From positions 95,565 through 159,564 of the forward strand of contig SSNU01000147.1 of the NCBI GenBank assembly GCA_012064415.1: a stretch of 64,000 nt of DNA, in the 5' to 3' direction. Shown here in pieces: positions 10,729 through 23,600 of the stretch; position 1 is the stretch's first letter, and each line of letters begins with the position of its first letter. Made by a program: the position numbers and the translations under genes. Below the pieces are notes generated by a model. It was given only the letters and a program-made list of their open reading frames with translations, had not been told where the DNA came from and made no database searches. Origin of the DNA: Gyrodactylus bullatarudis (lineage: Eukaryota > Platyhelminthes > Monogenea > Gyrodactylidea > Gyrodactylidae).

Positions 10729-11398
10729 CTAATAAAAAAGTCAAAATATAATAAGGCTAATTCGAGATTCTATGATTCAACAAAATTCTCAGTTTTTTTC
10801 ATCAAGAAATGGAATTGGACCATTTCAATAGCATATAAAAAATAATAATAAAGAATTACTTGTAAGTAAATTGTAAAAATAATTTATTCAGTTGGGTAGG
10901 GCAGATTATTCTGTCTTGACGTGTGATCACTGGGCCGGTAAAAAGTCGAAAATTGCTAATTTAAGCCATAGAATAAACAGCTCATTTTAGTTCTAATGAT
11001 ATTTACAGTTCGAGTAGTATTTTTTTATAAGCGAGATAAAATGTCAATAAAAATCGACAATCCTTTCTCAATGCTAGAGCATGTTCTAACAATGAATTCA
11101 AGACTGGATATCTAAAAATGCTATTACATCATATTTTGTATTAAATATAGTAATAAATTTATTACTACTATTATTATTACTAATAATATATAAGATAAAT
11201 ACATTTCATGTAATTTTAATTTACCTAGGAAAAATATCAATTTCGTAAGCTCAAAAATGTCGAAATATTTTACCGGCCTAGAGATCACATATCTAATTCA
11301 GGGATGGATGAAGTTAAAATGAAATCACAAGCTTAAAATTTTTGACCAATCCAAAAAAATACGGTTTAGAAACAGCATGAAAAAAGATATAACAATTA
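10729..11398. other. No gene seen
   Basis: AT-rich, with ATT/TAA-rich low-complexity sequence at about 11150-11195. It ends at the target duplication of the next MULE (11390-11398). Confidence 0.45.
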
Positions 11399-12678
11399 GG
11401 GTTAATTCCAAAAATCACCCCAAGAAAATTTTTTTTCCAAAAATCACACCAAAGGAAAAAATTTTCCAAAAATCTCCCCAAAACAAAGAATCACCCCAAT
11501 GAAAATTTCAGCTCTTTTACTCATATCGGTCTCAGCTACGAAACCAAAGAACAAGTGAAAAGTTTTGTCATGGACCACTCAATCGCTATTCAGAAGTCAT
11601 TCAAAGTGAAGAAAAATACAGAGAAAGCTTATATTTGGAAATGCTAAGATTGTGAAGCTTTCATACGTTTTAGTGCAAGAAAAGATGGACGATTCTATTC
11701 AACTTTTTTTCAAGGTCATACGTGTACACCTTTGAGCTGTGTAGTCAAAAAGGAAAAAATTTCGCAGATATTAAATCCTTTTCAACAAAATATTGAGCAG
11801 TTTCGTCCTAAGAATGGCATGAATATTCTCAAAAATGAATTCAGTATCGACAGTTGCTACAAAAACGTCTGGAGATCATTGAAAATCAATTCAGAAACAA
11901 AATAAAATAGTTTATTGAACAGCTATTCAAAATTCGAGAGTCTTATTGAATGGTGTAACCTAAATGATCCAAATTCTCTTTGCAACCTACAAAAATGTTG
12001 TAGAATATCTTAGTGAAATTTCTGTTGCAAATTGGGCCAATTTTGCATTCCCTAAATGACGCTTTGGGATTTTAACTTTAAATTTTGCTGAATCATTGAA
12101 TGCAAGTCTATTGAAAATAAGAGAAAATCATCCATTCAATATCACAATTTCGTGAATGAATTTATTGTCAGATAAATTCTTAGAACGGCTTAATTTCTAT
12201 TCGAAAATTGAAAGGGAACTTTCTCCTTACATAGAACCTTAGCTGGAAAAAAACTTACGCGAATCTAGGTTTTTACAAATTTTCGCCACTCCTAAAGATG
12301 ATCTATTTTATGTTTCTCAAGATCGCAGTAGTGAAATAAGAAGAGTCGTTAATTTCAATAAACTCCAATGCTCTTGTAGTTCCCGCTGAAAAATATGTTC
12401 CAAATGAATTCAAAGTAATCTCCTTGAAAGCAGCTTACTCGGAGATTATCATGCTGTGTGACGTCGAAAATCTGAAAGGTTAGAAGCCTACAGAATAAAT
12501 AAAAAACGTTGAAGACCATGTAAAAGCCGTAAAAAATCAAAAGCTGAAAAAAAATGTAATGAAATTTAGTGTTCAATATAATTATTGCTTGTTATTTAAA
12601 AAAAGTATTTTCTTTTGAAAATTTTCGGGGTGATTATCGGAAATTTTTTTTCTTTGGGGTGATTTTTGGAATTAACCC
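11399..12678. mobile_element. Second MULE family (GGGTTAATTCC termini), decayed
   Basis: Termini GGGTTAATTCCAAAAATCAC (11399) and its complement ending at 12678 are flanked by 9-bp direct repeats TAACAATTA at 11390-11398 and 12679-12687. Inside is a decayed transposase on the plus strand: RKDGRFYSTFFQGHTCTPLSC near 11680-11740 is the FLYWCH-like zinc module, and LQCSCSS near 12365 resembles a SWIM finger. Stops and frameshifts are frequent. A related shorter copy lies at 28323-29046. Confidence 0.8.
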
Positions 12679-12839
12679 TAACAATTAAATAGTCAAAAAT
12701 AGCATTCGATTTTGAATAGCAAAATTATTTTTGAGAGGAAATATCCTTGATTCTTAAGAATGTTAATTCCATAATTCTCATGAATATTCTAGCAATATAT
12801 CAAAATTAGCATCACCCTAAATATCATCGTATTGCCATT

Positions 12840-13200
12840 AGATAAAATTTGGAAAAAAATTATTTTTCAAATTTCGATTAGGTACCAAAATCCTTTAAAC
12901 TTAGAACTGAAAATTTTTATTGATTTGAATGTGGTAGAGTGATCAAAAGAATGCTTACAGGATCAAAATTAGACAGAGAAAAAGATTATTACAGTACCAT
13001 TAAATTTTCGATAGGGAAAATGAGCAAGAAATCGAAACTCATAAACGATAACGAGGTGAAGCATTAGATCAGACTCAGCATAATTGAATTTCTTATCTAA
13101 TTCTGAGCATTCCTTTGGCCACCCTCCCACATCAATAAAAAATTTTCAGCTCAAAATTTAAAAAAATGTGAATTTGCCGCCAACTCTATGCATTTAGAAT
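12840..13200. repeat. Foldback repeat family copy
   Basis: Arms near 12861-12985 and 13085-13190 are diverged inverted copies carrying the family's ACTGAAAATTTTTATTGATT core. Confidence 0.6.
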
Positions 13201-13309
13201 AGGCCATAATTTTCATAAAAGATGACATTTTCAAATTTTTCTTTCTTCATACATGGTTAATGTGGGCATCATGATCTGAATCCTGATTGACATGAAGAAT
13301 CTTCATTAA

Positions 13310-13910
13310 AGATGAGAATTTACCATTTTTATAAAAATCTCAATATTTTTCTACAGAAAGTCAGGAAAAAATTATTTTTCGAATTCCATAATGAAATGAG
13401 ACAATAAGTTTTTTTGGAATCCTACTCATGTTTCCCACTTTTACCAGTAGAAGAAAAAAATTATTTTTAATGAAAAATATGGCAATTTTTCAAATTTCGA
13501 TTTGGCTCCAAAATCCCATTTTTCGAACTTTGAACCGATTTGAAAGTGAGAGGCTGATCGAAAGAGTTTCTTCAAGATCAGGATTAGACAAGAAAGCTGA
13601 CTAGCATTGTCAAATTATCGACAGTTACCCCATTTTTGAGAGATTTTGAATTATCGGAATTTCTTTGATTTTCAAGTAGTGAAAATGATCAAAAAATCGA
13701 AATTCAAAAACGATAATGAGGTCAATCATCATATAAGATTCAGTTGAATTGATTTTCTCGTCTAATCTTGATCCTGAAAAGTCTCTTTTGATCAACCTCC
13801 AACTTTCAAATCAACAAAAATTTTCAGCTCAAATTTCGAAAAAATGGGTATTTGGCGCCAAATCGAAATTTGAAAAATTGCCTTTACATTAATTAATTCC
13901 CATCTTCATA
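13310..13910. repeat. Foldback repeat family copy
   Basis: It starts GATGAGAATTTACCATTTTT, with inner arms at about 13490-13600 and 13770-13890 that are inverted copies (TTTGGCKCCAAA...TTTCGAACTTTGA). The same arrangement occurs at 38.0-38.5 kb. Confidence 0.7.
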
Positions 13911-15889
13911 TTGAATAGGTGTAATCCATGTAATTTGGAACGATGGATATAAAAAATGAACTTTTATAATTACTGTAATTAAAAAACAACAACAATAACT
14001 AAGTATTGATCTGAATTCATTCTCTCGGAGATAATAATACAAGTCTTCAAAAACAAATCCAAATTGTATGCAAACTTTTCAATAGTACAAATCTAATGCA
14101 AAATAAGTATTATATAATAGTAGATAAAAGAGGCATTGTCGGTTTGTACACCACACTGCATAGTTCACAAAGATTTGTTTATAAAAAAATGGTCAAATTC
14201 ATTATTACTCAAAACTTGTTATAAGTGAGATTTTGTTTTTAAAAAAAACAAGAGAAAGAATTATGGTGCATACGTAGAATTATTTCATTGATCTTTTACT
14301 ACCAGCATTTTGATTAATTTTTCCCAATGCAACATATTTCTGATTATGTAGATTTCTCATAATCATTCAGGGGCGAAATATTAAAATATCTAAGTAGATT
14401 TCTGTCCTTTTTTGGTATTCATAATTAGGAAGGTTCAATTCACTCAAGCTGATCAGAGAAATATTTCACATGTGACATTACTTTGTGTATAAATGTGACT
14501 CAACATCAAATGAGCATTGCTCAAATAATTTCTTTTTCTGTAGACTTTTTATTGAAGATGAGATAAATTTTTATCTGAATGGACCCCTCTCTTACAAAGA
14601 GCTCTATAGAATAGAACTGGTTTATTTCTTTTTATAGTTAAGATGTATGCAGTCCTACACTCTAAATATGCGCCAAGCTGAATGGACAATATAACCTTGG
14701 TACTTGATATCATATGAATCATATGACCACTTAATTTTACTCCATGTTCTACTATCACTGAGAACCAGATTACGAATAGATTTTATTGAAGCACGTGTCG
14801 AAAAATGCTACACCATTATGTCATTTAGTTTTAAAAATCCAGAATTTTTTAAATCGCCGCTCAATTTTCTATGAATTATTAATACCCAATCATGTCCGTG
14901 GGTTATTGTGGGAAAAATGGCCATAATGTAGGATGACTTTCACGCTTTAAAAATATGCAAAACATGATCTGAGCACTAAATTTATTTTTTGAGAATACGG
15001 TCTTCTTAAATATTATGTAAAATTTCGAAAAACTGAAAATCCTTAAATAGATTATCTTTTTCCTTTAGGATATAACTAGGCTGGTAATTCTTAAATTGTA
15101 ACTACAGTTGGTATTCAAAATTTTATACTGGTTAGGATACATTACACGTTGCGGCAAAAATAAACTTTTTTTTTGTGCTCGAATGAAAATGACACTACAG
15201 TTTTTCATGCCGAGTTCAATGGTGCGTTTCTTTTTAGAGTAAAAATTTGTTTGTAATCTACAGCTCAATCTGAAAATTTTGCGATCATGGTTTCCTAAAA
15301 ATCAGGCTATATATTTTTTTATGTGAAATATTCATATAAGAGCTCATTCGAAAGCTAAATAAATCTTCGCGTATTTTAAAATTTCGTAACTCCAATCAAA
15401 TCGTCAGGACAAGCCTTTAATTGACGAAAATTGGTGTTTAGTCACTTGTAAATTTTTAAATTAGGATAGAGGATGAAATTTGCTTTTTTTCAATCAGCTC
15501 AAGCATTCTCGGCTTGACACAAGTCTCAATACACAATGCTAATCTCTTCCCTCAATGATACAAAAATACTTTTAAATGATTTGTGTAATTTAATCATTGA
15601 ATGAATATTGGAGTTGAGCGAAAAAGAATAAAAACACATCTTGGAATTACGTAATAATCTGTCAATCATTTGTTATTGATTTTTTCAAGATGCCTCTAGG
15701 AAATTCGATCTTGAGTTCCCGAATGAAAACATCTATTTTCAATGATGAAAGGAAATCGATACCGTAAATTTAACTCTAGTTTACAATGATAAAAAGACAG
15801 AAACCTTCATATAGAGTTGAATACATGTGAAATTCTTATTTTGACTTTATTCAAATCTATCATCAGTACTCAAGAATTCGAATATGTTA
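13911..15889. other. Intergenic, no gene supported
   Basis: Short open frames on the minus strand (14549-14758, 15065-15268) lack start context, partner exons or family similarity. I see no RNA gene. Confidence 0.45.
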
Positions 15890-16070
15890 TGTATATTTTT
15901 TGGAATCCTAATCACGTTGCCCACTTTTACGATTTGAAAAAAAAATTTTATGAAAAATATGGTCATTTTTTAAATTAGAATTTGGCGCATTTTTTCTATC
16001 TTTTATCTGAAAATTTTTACTGATTTGAGAGTGAGAGAGTGATCAAAAATTGGTATTCACGATCACTATT
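15890..16070. repeat. Partial foldback repeat copy
   Basis: It matches one arm of the dispersed family (TTTGGCGC..., CTGAAAATTTTTACTGATTT, GAGTGAGAGAGTGATCAAAA). It abuts the stop codon of the tectonic gene, so it probably forms part of its 3' flank. Confidence 0.55.
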
Positions 16071-17647
16071 CTAGAGTAAGATGTAACTTTGTGTAATGAA
16101 CAACAAAATTGAAACAGTAGTTTCACGATCGGAATTATTATAAATTGTATATTTACTTGCAAGTAGCTATATGAATTTCGACTTACATTTTAATTGGAAT
16201 TGGTTTTGTTTCAACTGGGAACACAATTTTGATCCAATCTTGGTCAACCCTTGTCGAACTTGAATTGGCCCATATAGCAATATAATCCAAGTTTGAGATT
16301 GCAGAGAAAGTTGAGTCCTTGACAATTTCCACTGGATCATTTCTCAGATGCAATAATATTTTCTCTTGTAATTGGTTGCACAAATTTTGTAAATTCTTTC
16401 TACCTGACTCATTTATGTCAAAAAACTTGGCTGGAACTCTAAATTTGTTATAGGAAATAGCTCTAAATTACTCAATATTACAAAAGGATTTTGAATCTTC
16501 TCCAAAATTAATTGGCATATAATCCTTTGACTGGAGATTTTGGTTAAAGCAGGGGCTATTATGGATTACGCCAATCTGTCCATAATGGATTATTTTTGTA
16601 ATGCTTTCATCTTTGGCCAATTGAGTTGTCCTAGAGTAAATGGCTATTCTATTGCTATCTCCTTTCCCAAACATCAACGGCAACCCGATTACATAGCCAG
16701 GGTTGCCAATTTTAACATGAATTGATGTCTTATCATTGTTTAGAATAAAATCAACTGAATATTTTTGTATGATATCAACCAAAGTATCAAGTAGGATAAC
16801 TTCAAGCAGTACATTTTTGATTTGACCAAGTAAATCATAAACAAAAATATAGCTTATTTTTTCCAAAACGTTCAAGCAGGTTCCATTGCCTGGCATAGAA
16901 TATAACGGAGGGCAATTTATTTGAACATTTGACTTGTAACATTTTATTGTGGGAGCAATTGATTTTTGACTAGAAAATAAGGATTTTTCTGCTAGAGAAG
17001 GATTTGAGAAAATCGAAAACGTTGTGATGACATTTGCAACAGGACTCAAGCCTGGTGGAACATAAAAATCTGAGCATGTGGCTGTAAACTTTTGAAGACA
17101 ATTTGACTGGTAATTTTTAAGGAATTCTTTAAAAAATTTTAAGAAACTTTGCTTACTAATCTTATTTGAGTAATCACATTCGCTTTGAGATATGATATTT
17201 GGAATATAAAGACTATCAATAGTTTTTTCGAGGAAAGATGCGTAAATATCATCATTTTCGTAGTAAAAGCTTTCTATTTTTGCGGCAGAATCTTTCTTGG
17301 GAGTAAAATCTTTGAATTGGACATTGATTAATCCAGTTTGAATGTCTAAGTTATCAAAAATATTACTATTTACTATTAATTTCAATACACATTAAAGATG
17401 TGGAGTTCTTTTTTACTTTTTCGATGCCTGAACTAGTGATGATATAATCCTCAAAGGAGCACAGGTTTGAAAAACGGTTGGAATTAATGCAAGAGTTGAA
17501 CATTGAAATAACTTCATTACTGCATTCGGGATCACAACAACAGTCTAAATCGCAGAGCTCCGAGGACAAATTACAGTCACAAAACTGATCACCATTCACA
17601 AAAACCAAGTATAAACTTAAATGAATTATTATCGGCCTGTTTATCAT
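16071..17647 (-). CDS. Tectonic-family ciliary transition-zone protein
   Basis: Exons 17374-17647, 16472-17345, 16187-16438 and 16071-16155; introns of 28, 33 and 31 nt, all GT-AG; 494 residues. ATG 17647 (MINRPIIIHLSLYLVFVNG) gives a signal peptide. Next comes FCDCNLSSELCDLDCCCDPE, the Cys-rich signature at the start of tectonic domains (C-x-C-x7-CD-x-(D/N)CCCD). A region with IQTGLINVQFKDF and a second Cys pair (INCPPLYSMPGNGTC) fit the domain. The last exon ends in a hydrophobic run (VSILLFITQSYILL), as in membrane-anchored tectonics. The family acts at the ciliary transition zone with MKS/B9 proteins. Which of TCTN1-3 it matches cannot be said. Upstream in-frame ATGs exist, but 17647 best fits the signal peptide. 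It is head to head with the zinc-finger gene at 17738. Confidence 0.85.
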
Positions 17648-17737
17648 TTTGAAAAGGATAACAATTTCTTTTAAAATGATGTAAACAAAATTAGTTTGTT
17701 TAAACATAATAGCGTTTGAATAACATACATCATTAAA
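17648..17737. promoter_or_regulatory. 90-bp bidirectional promoter with forkhead-like sites
   Basis: The whole gap between two divergent start codons. It contains GTAAACA (17681-17687) and the palindrome TGTTTAAACA (17697-17706), both resembling forkhead-factor sites. FoxJ1-type factors are known to drive ciliary genes, so this suits tectonic; binding is inferred. Confidence 0.4.
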
Positions 17738-20282
17738 ATGGAAAATCGTCCCAAAACTTGCGTGTACTACCAAAAAGGGGAGTGCTTAAAAGGCTACAAT
17801 TGTGAATTTTCCCATCCAACAATTAAATGCCAGAATTATACAAACACAGGGTGGTGTCAATACGGTCACGCATGCCATTACTATCATGATCCAAAATTGA
17901 CCACTGAAAAAACAGCACAGCCAAAGGCTAAAAAAATATGTCCCTATTTTCTCAATAATCAATGCAAATATGGAGACTATTGTTCCGTTTCTCATGACAT
18001 TGATTCTATCGCTGATTCAACTTCCACGCTATCCCTCGAAGAATATCGGAACATGATGAAGATGAAAAGTTATAATGCGACTCGATCAAATAGGGCTTAT
18101 ATTGATAATGATGTTATTCAAGAAAACGTACTAGACCACCAGAACAATCTTTATCAAGAACAGACTGTTCATAATAATTTTGATGCACAAAACTTGAAAA
18201 ATCTTAATGAATTTGAGATTAATCAATTGTTGAAGCAATTCTCTTGCACTGATGTTTCTGATATCTGCAAACATTCTACCGGAAAATCTTTAAAGATTAT
18301 ATTCAGACCTTCTGATCCAGAATGGGTAATTTCTACTTTTTAATTCATTCCTCAGCCCTATGACATTAAAGAAATCCTTCTCGACATTGAAATTCCAAAT
18401 GAATATCCCTTGCAACCCTTCAAGTTATCAGTGGTAAAGAGTGATGTTATTTTCAGTCAGTTTCTAAAGTATGTATTGGTTATTTTTCTTATTGCATTTC
18501 TTAAAGCCATTTGAATACTCAAATTTCCAATTGGATATTGAATAAACACACCGAATTAATGTCAATAGGCAAGGTTGAACTTTATTTGACAGCTTTTTTT
18601 GCATGGTTCGATTCCAACCTGGAAGAACTTTTCTTTAATGGTCTGTCCAATGTAAGTTTTCACATTTTATCCTACACTTCTAGTTAAAAGATAGTGACGA
18701 TAAAGATTCTGATGTCGATGAGCCCTGCTCTTCTTCAAACTCGAGTCAATCTAAAGACAACAAATTTGAAAATGATGAAATTGACATTATCCAAGATTCA
18801 ATTCCAGATGCTGAGGGAAATGATGAAAAAATGACGATATCTGTCCAGGTTCAAAAACTCAACTTCAAAGATTTCAAGCCCCTTGGTAAATTAGCTATAT
18901 GCATTGTCAATCATTTGGCAGTCAATATGTTTTGTGTCAAGTGTAAAAACCCCTTTGTTCAAAATTTCAATCTTCACGGCATAAAGATGGATAAGGCCCC
19001 CCAAATCAATTTCATGTCCCTCAAGTCACAGGGACCATATCAGAAGAATTGTGACAAGTGTCATGAAGTGAGTATTTCAAGTAGGATTGCCTTTACCCCT
19101 TCTCTTAAACATGTAAACATTGAAATAAAATCGTAAACAAAGATTTGTTCATTTTCACCCAAACTAAGAAGAGGGGCTAGTGAAAATAAAAAAAATGTGA
19201 CCAATCATGAGTCAGTTTTCATGTACGAAGACGATAGCCTCATTTTTTATTCTCAACTACTAATTTTATTTTTAGATCATGTGCTTCTTCTATCAAGCCG
19301 AAATATGCTCAGAGAAAATACACTCATTCGGATTTATATCTACGATGAATTGTCAGGCCTACTCTATCCTTGATGACCATGTTGATGCTACTCTACAATG
19401 CATAGATTGTGAGAACTTTATCAAAATAAAGGTAAATTGGTCTTCTCTTTTAATTAATATCATCATTAAATTCTAAAGAGTTTACACACAGTGTAAATTC
19501 ATATGAAAGATCATAAAATTTCATTGATCTGAAATCTTGTGAATCTTCTTCTAAATCTTTTATTAATTGTGTTATTTTTTCGCTTTATTCGATTGAAAAT
19601 CAAGCAAAATTAATTCATGTTTCTTATCAGCAAAATGGACCCGGATTCGACAATAAGATCAATTGCAATAATTGCATAACAATGCTTGGAATTTACTTTT
19701 CTAATTTGATTCTCGATAAACCCATAACTTCGAGTTTAACCAAAGGTACACATCTTTTTGATTCTTTCCTATTCATTTTAACATAATCCCTTTTATTCCT
19801 CCATAGATCAAATTCCATACTGTCACGATTCATTATCCCCTCGAGTAGATAACAACAAGGGAAACCAGACCAAGCCAAAATCATCTAATGACGACAGGCC
19901 ATGGATCAATCATCATATTGTTGAGGGAGAACCTCTACCAAATAATGGTTCTTGCAAACATTACTCAAAGAGTTATCGTTGGCTTAAATTCCCATGTTGC
20001 AATCGTTATTATCCCTGTGATATATGCCATGCAAATGACGTCCAGGATCACCATGAAATGAAGTATGCATCGAAGATGCTCTGTGGATTCTGTAGCACTC
20101 TTCAACAATACTCATCTGATAAACAATGTACGAATTGTAAAAAGTTTCTTACAAACAAAACAACTTCGCATTGGGAAGGAGGAAAAGGCTGTCGAAATAA
20201 GACTCTCATGTCCAAGAAAGATTCGCACAAGTACACCTTGCATAATTTGTCTCCCAACAATAAAAATAAAGTCATTAAATGA
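17738..20282 (+). CDS. CCCH + RWD-like + CHY zinc-finger protein
   Basis: Exons 17738-18325, 18356-18468, 18507-18651, 18684-19067, 19276-19431, 19631-19745 and 19807-20282; introns 30, 38, 32, 208, 199 and 61 nt; 658 residues. Three CCCH fingers open the protein (KTCVYYQKGECLKGYNCEFSH, then TGWCQYGHACHYYH, then KICPYFLNNQCKYGDYCSVSH shown in part). A middle segment with IPNEYPLQPFKLSV carries the YP-x3-P motif of RWD domains. An acidic Ser-rich linker follows, then Cys-pair repeats (FCVKCKNPF, CDKCHE, LQCIDCENF, NCNNC). The C-terminus is a CHY zinc finger: GSCKHYSKSYRWLKFPCCNR, YPCDICH, MLCGFCSTLQQYS, HWEGGKGCRNK. CCCH fingers usually bind RNA; CHY fingers occur in ubiquitin ligases and in redox or metal proteins. 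No RING is seen. The exact role is unknown. Confidence 0.9.
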
Positions 20283-20619
20283 GAACTAATTTCTTTTCAA
20301 TTCATAGAACAGCGTTAGGATTTTTCCCTACACTCCAACTGCTAACTATATAATGGACTAAACAGATTTTTGACTCAGACTCACTGTTGAAAGGGACTAA
20401 ACTGTTTAATTTTAAGTGTGTATGAGAAATAAATTCTACTCTGGTTGTGTTTAAGAAATTACGTAGCTCTGAAAAAAGCTTGACGAACAAATGCCAGGTT
20501 TCTTTCCACCCTTTGCACCTGAGTATGCTTGGTTGCATTGTTTACATATAGGTTGAATTGAATTTTTCATTTGAAAATTCTATAAAACTGTTCTACAATT
20601 GACTGAGTATTAACATGAA
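20283..20619. other. Intergenic gap
   Basis: Spacer of 337 bp between two plus-strand genes. A minus-strand open frame here (20302-20538) has no support. Confidence 0.5.
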
Positions 20620-23600
20620 ATGATCAACTCTTTCCTTTTGTTTCAAGTAATCTCATTGATCCTCTGTCTGGATGCCCTCAATAAATTGAAGATTTCACTA
20701 AACTTGACACTATTCTGGGTTTATGAAGAGGATTTCAAATATTCCGGTGACTATAGAATAAAATTTAGACTATGCTCCCATCAAGACCAAACTGGATTAT
20801 TATTGGGATTCTCACCTAATGACAATCCTGTCCATGCAAACTTTTATTATCTAAGTGAAAATGACTCGGTTGAGGAATTTTATCTTGACCATAATCTTGA
20901 ATTAAGAGGCTTTGATGATATTTTAGAGGTGATACGTTTAACTCGTGAGCAATTCGATTCTTATAAATCCTGCTATACATTCGTGAGAAACGCATTGTCC
21001 TGTAGGATCCCATTCGGAGTCAATATTATGGTAAATTCTTGTTCTATAAATACTGCATATTGTTTTTTTATTAATGAATGAAGACAGGAAATTTTTGGTG
21101 AATAATAAAGATTTTTTAAATTCACAATGTAATCCAGATTGATTGAGAGAAAAAAAGCGTTAAAAATCTTTTGATCATGAAAAAGACTACAAATTTATTA
21201 TTACAAAATTATTCCTTCTAACAAAAAAATTTACCCCTCTGGTGGTAAAAAAAGAGCTCGTGACCCCTGTAAATTTGTAATTCAAAACCAGAATTCAAGA
21301 ATATCAATAAAATTTCCCATTTAAATTTTAATTTATTGACAAAATATTTTCATAAAAATAAGTCGCAAATTCAAATTTTGTAATTTAAACTTTTTATATT
21401 TTAAAATATCAAAATATTTTCTTTTTTGAGCTCTATCAAGTGAAGAAAAAGGTCAAAAGATTTTCTTGTCTCATCAATAAAGTGAATTGTATTTCAAGGA
21501 TGATACCACAAGGGTCTTTGGAAAAGTAATCAACGATGAAAATGATTTGGAGAATATAACAGATTCTTTACAGATGAGTAGAACTCAAATCATTAGACAA
21601 AAACCTGACCCAGAAATAACTCAAAGGGGTCATTTGAATTTTTCAAGGTTCAATCTAACACTGGACGGAGTAAGTTGAAATACGAATTAGATAAAAAATC
21701 TAATGAAAAAAAGTTTACAGATATAAAAATTAGTAATTTTGAACCAAGTATAGTTCTTCTGGAGCTGTTGGGCATAGATTGGCTATAACGTTGTTCGCTT
21801 GTTACATGACTATGTTGTCTCCTGGCTTGCAAATCGTTGGTTAAAATTGGCTGATTAAAGTTGAGAAGTAATCTGATTGGTTTAATGTTTTGATTGGACA
21901 CACACGGTCTTAAGCGTCTAAAGTTTTTTGAAAAATGTCACGCCAGAAGAATACGAAATGTATTCGAAATATTGTTCAAGTCCAAACTATTTTTATCAGA
22001 GTAATCTAAATTTTTTTATTCTAATCTTAATCTTAATTTTTCTTCAAGTGATGAATTATATTATCAGAGTTATTACTCTAATAATTCTGATTACTGTAAC
22101 AATCACTCTAATTTTTATAATCCTAAATTTTTTAAGAAATACTACAACTTTCTCTCCTCTTTCTTCTTCTACAGATAGACCAATACAAGCCAGAAGACAA
22201 CTATTAGTCAGGTAGCAAGCGAAAAACGCTATAGTTAAAAAATTAGCAGCCTTATTGAGACGATCAATATAGCATGTAGTTCTTGGCTCAAATTTATCGT
22301 AGACTTCGAAAAAATCTAAAGTTTTAATTCTAAATTTCAGGTCACAGTGCCAAAAGTGCCGACCACACTATGGTGCAAGACATTTACTTTCCCAAACTTT
22401 TCTTCAGACATATTCATTAGAGAATTTATACCGATTGTAACAAATCCAGATATAATTCATCATATAGAGCTGTTTCTGTGTAGTCCTGATGAAGATGGCA
22501 TCCTCAGAGTTGAAGATTATAACGCTCCATGTAATATGGAAGCAAAGCCAAAAGAGATTAAAAGCTGTAGATCAGCTATTGCCCTTTGGTCGGCAGGAGC
22601 AGCTGTTAGTTTTCCATTGATTTTATTTAGCTTAAGGGTTTCAAATTTCCACAAAATGCTGGCATTAAAATTCCGAGGGAAGACAAATATCGACATGCAG
22701 TTATGGAGATTCATTTCAACAATCCAGAACTCATTGAAGGTAGAAGGGACTTTAGTGGTTTCACAATAGAAACCATCACTGGAGATGATATTCATGAGAT
22801 TGGCATTATGGAGTTGGGCACGAGTTATGATCCAAACTCCTCTCTACCACCTGGCATGACCAACTTTAAATTGACTGGAATGTGTCATTCAAAATGTACA
22901 AAGGTAATCTGAATACGAGAAAATTTTATATTCCTATGGGCTAAAAGCATCTTTAGAAGGTTCACAATTTTTTAATCAAGATTTTTTTGGAATTCAAAGA
23001 ATGATATGAAGAAAAAGAAGCTTTTAAGGAGATTATGAAATTTCAAATCTCGAAGTAGCGCCAAATTCTCATTTTTTAAACTTTGGATTTGTTGATTTTA
23101 GAGTGAGAAAGTGATCGGAAGTTGATTTATAGGATCACGAATAGACAAAAAACAAATATGCTGAATCTTAAATTGAGAATCACCCCATTATCGTGTGAAA
23201 ATAGAATTTTGATCATTTTCCCTACTTGAAAATCGATGAAATTTTGATACAAATTCAAATTTCCTGGTTTTCTTGTCTTAATGTGATTCTTAAAATCAAC
23301 TTTTGATCACTTTCTCACTTTTAAATCAGCAATAATTTTCAACTCAAAGTTCCTAAAATGAGAATTTGGCGTTAATATGCCATAATTTCCTTAAAATTAT
23401 AAATTCCCATCTTCACATTAACTAGGTAAGTGTCCAAGTTCTTGCTTGATCATTGGATGTGTGAAATTCAATTTAAATTTCTTTCTGAGGTTTGACTTGA
23501 ACTACATCTGTAGAATAAATACTAACAGAAGCCACCCTAGAGACAAGCATCTCTTGGCGGCTCAGTTTTATCCAATCAGATTAATAATATTGCAGTTTGA

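Noticed and set aside
14549..15268. Two minus-strand ORFs (69 and 67 aa)
   Set aside because: No family, no splice links, different frames; likely chance.
16540..16725. Plus-strand ORF inside tectonic
   Set aside because: Antisense shadow of a well-supported tectonic exon.
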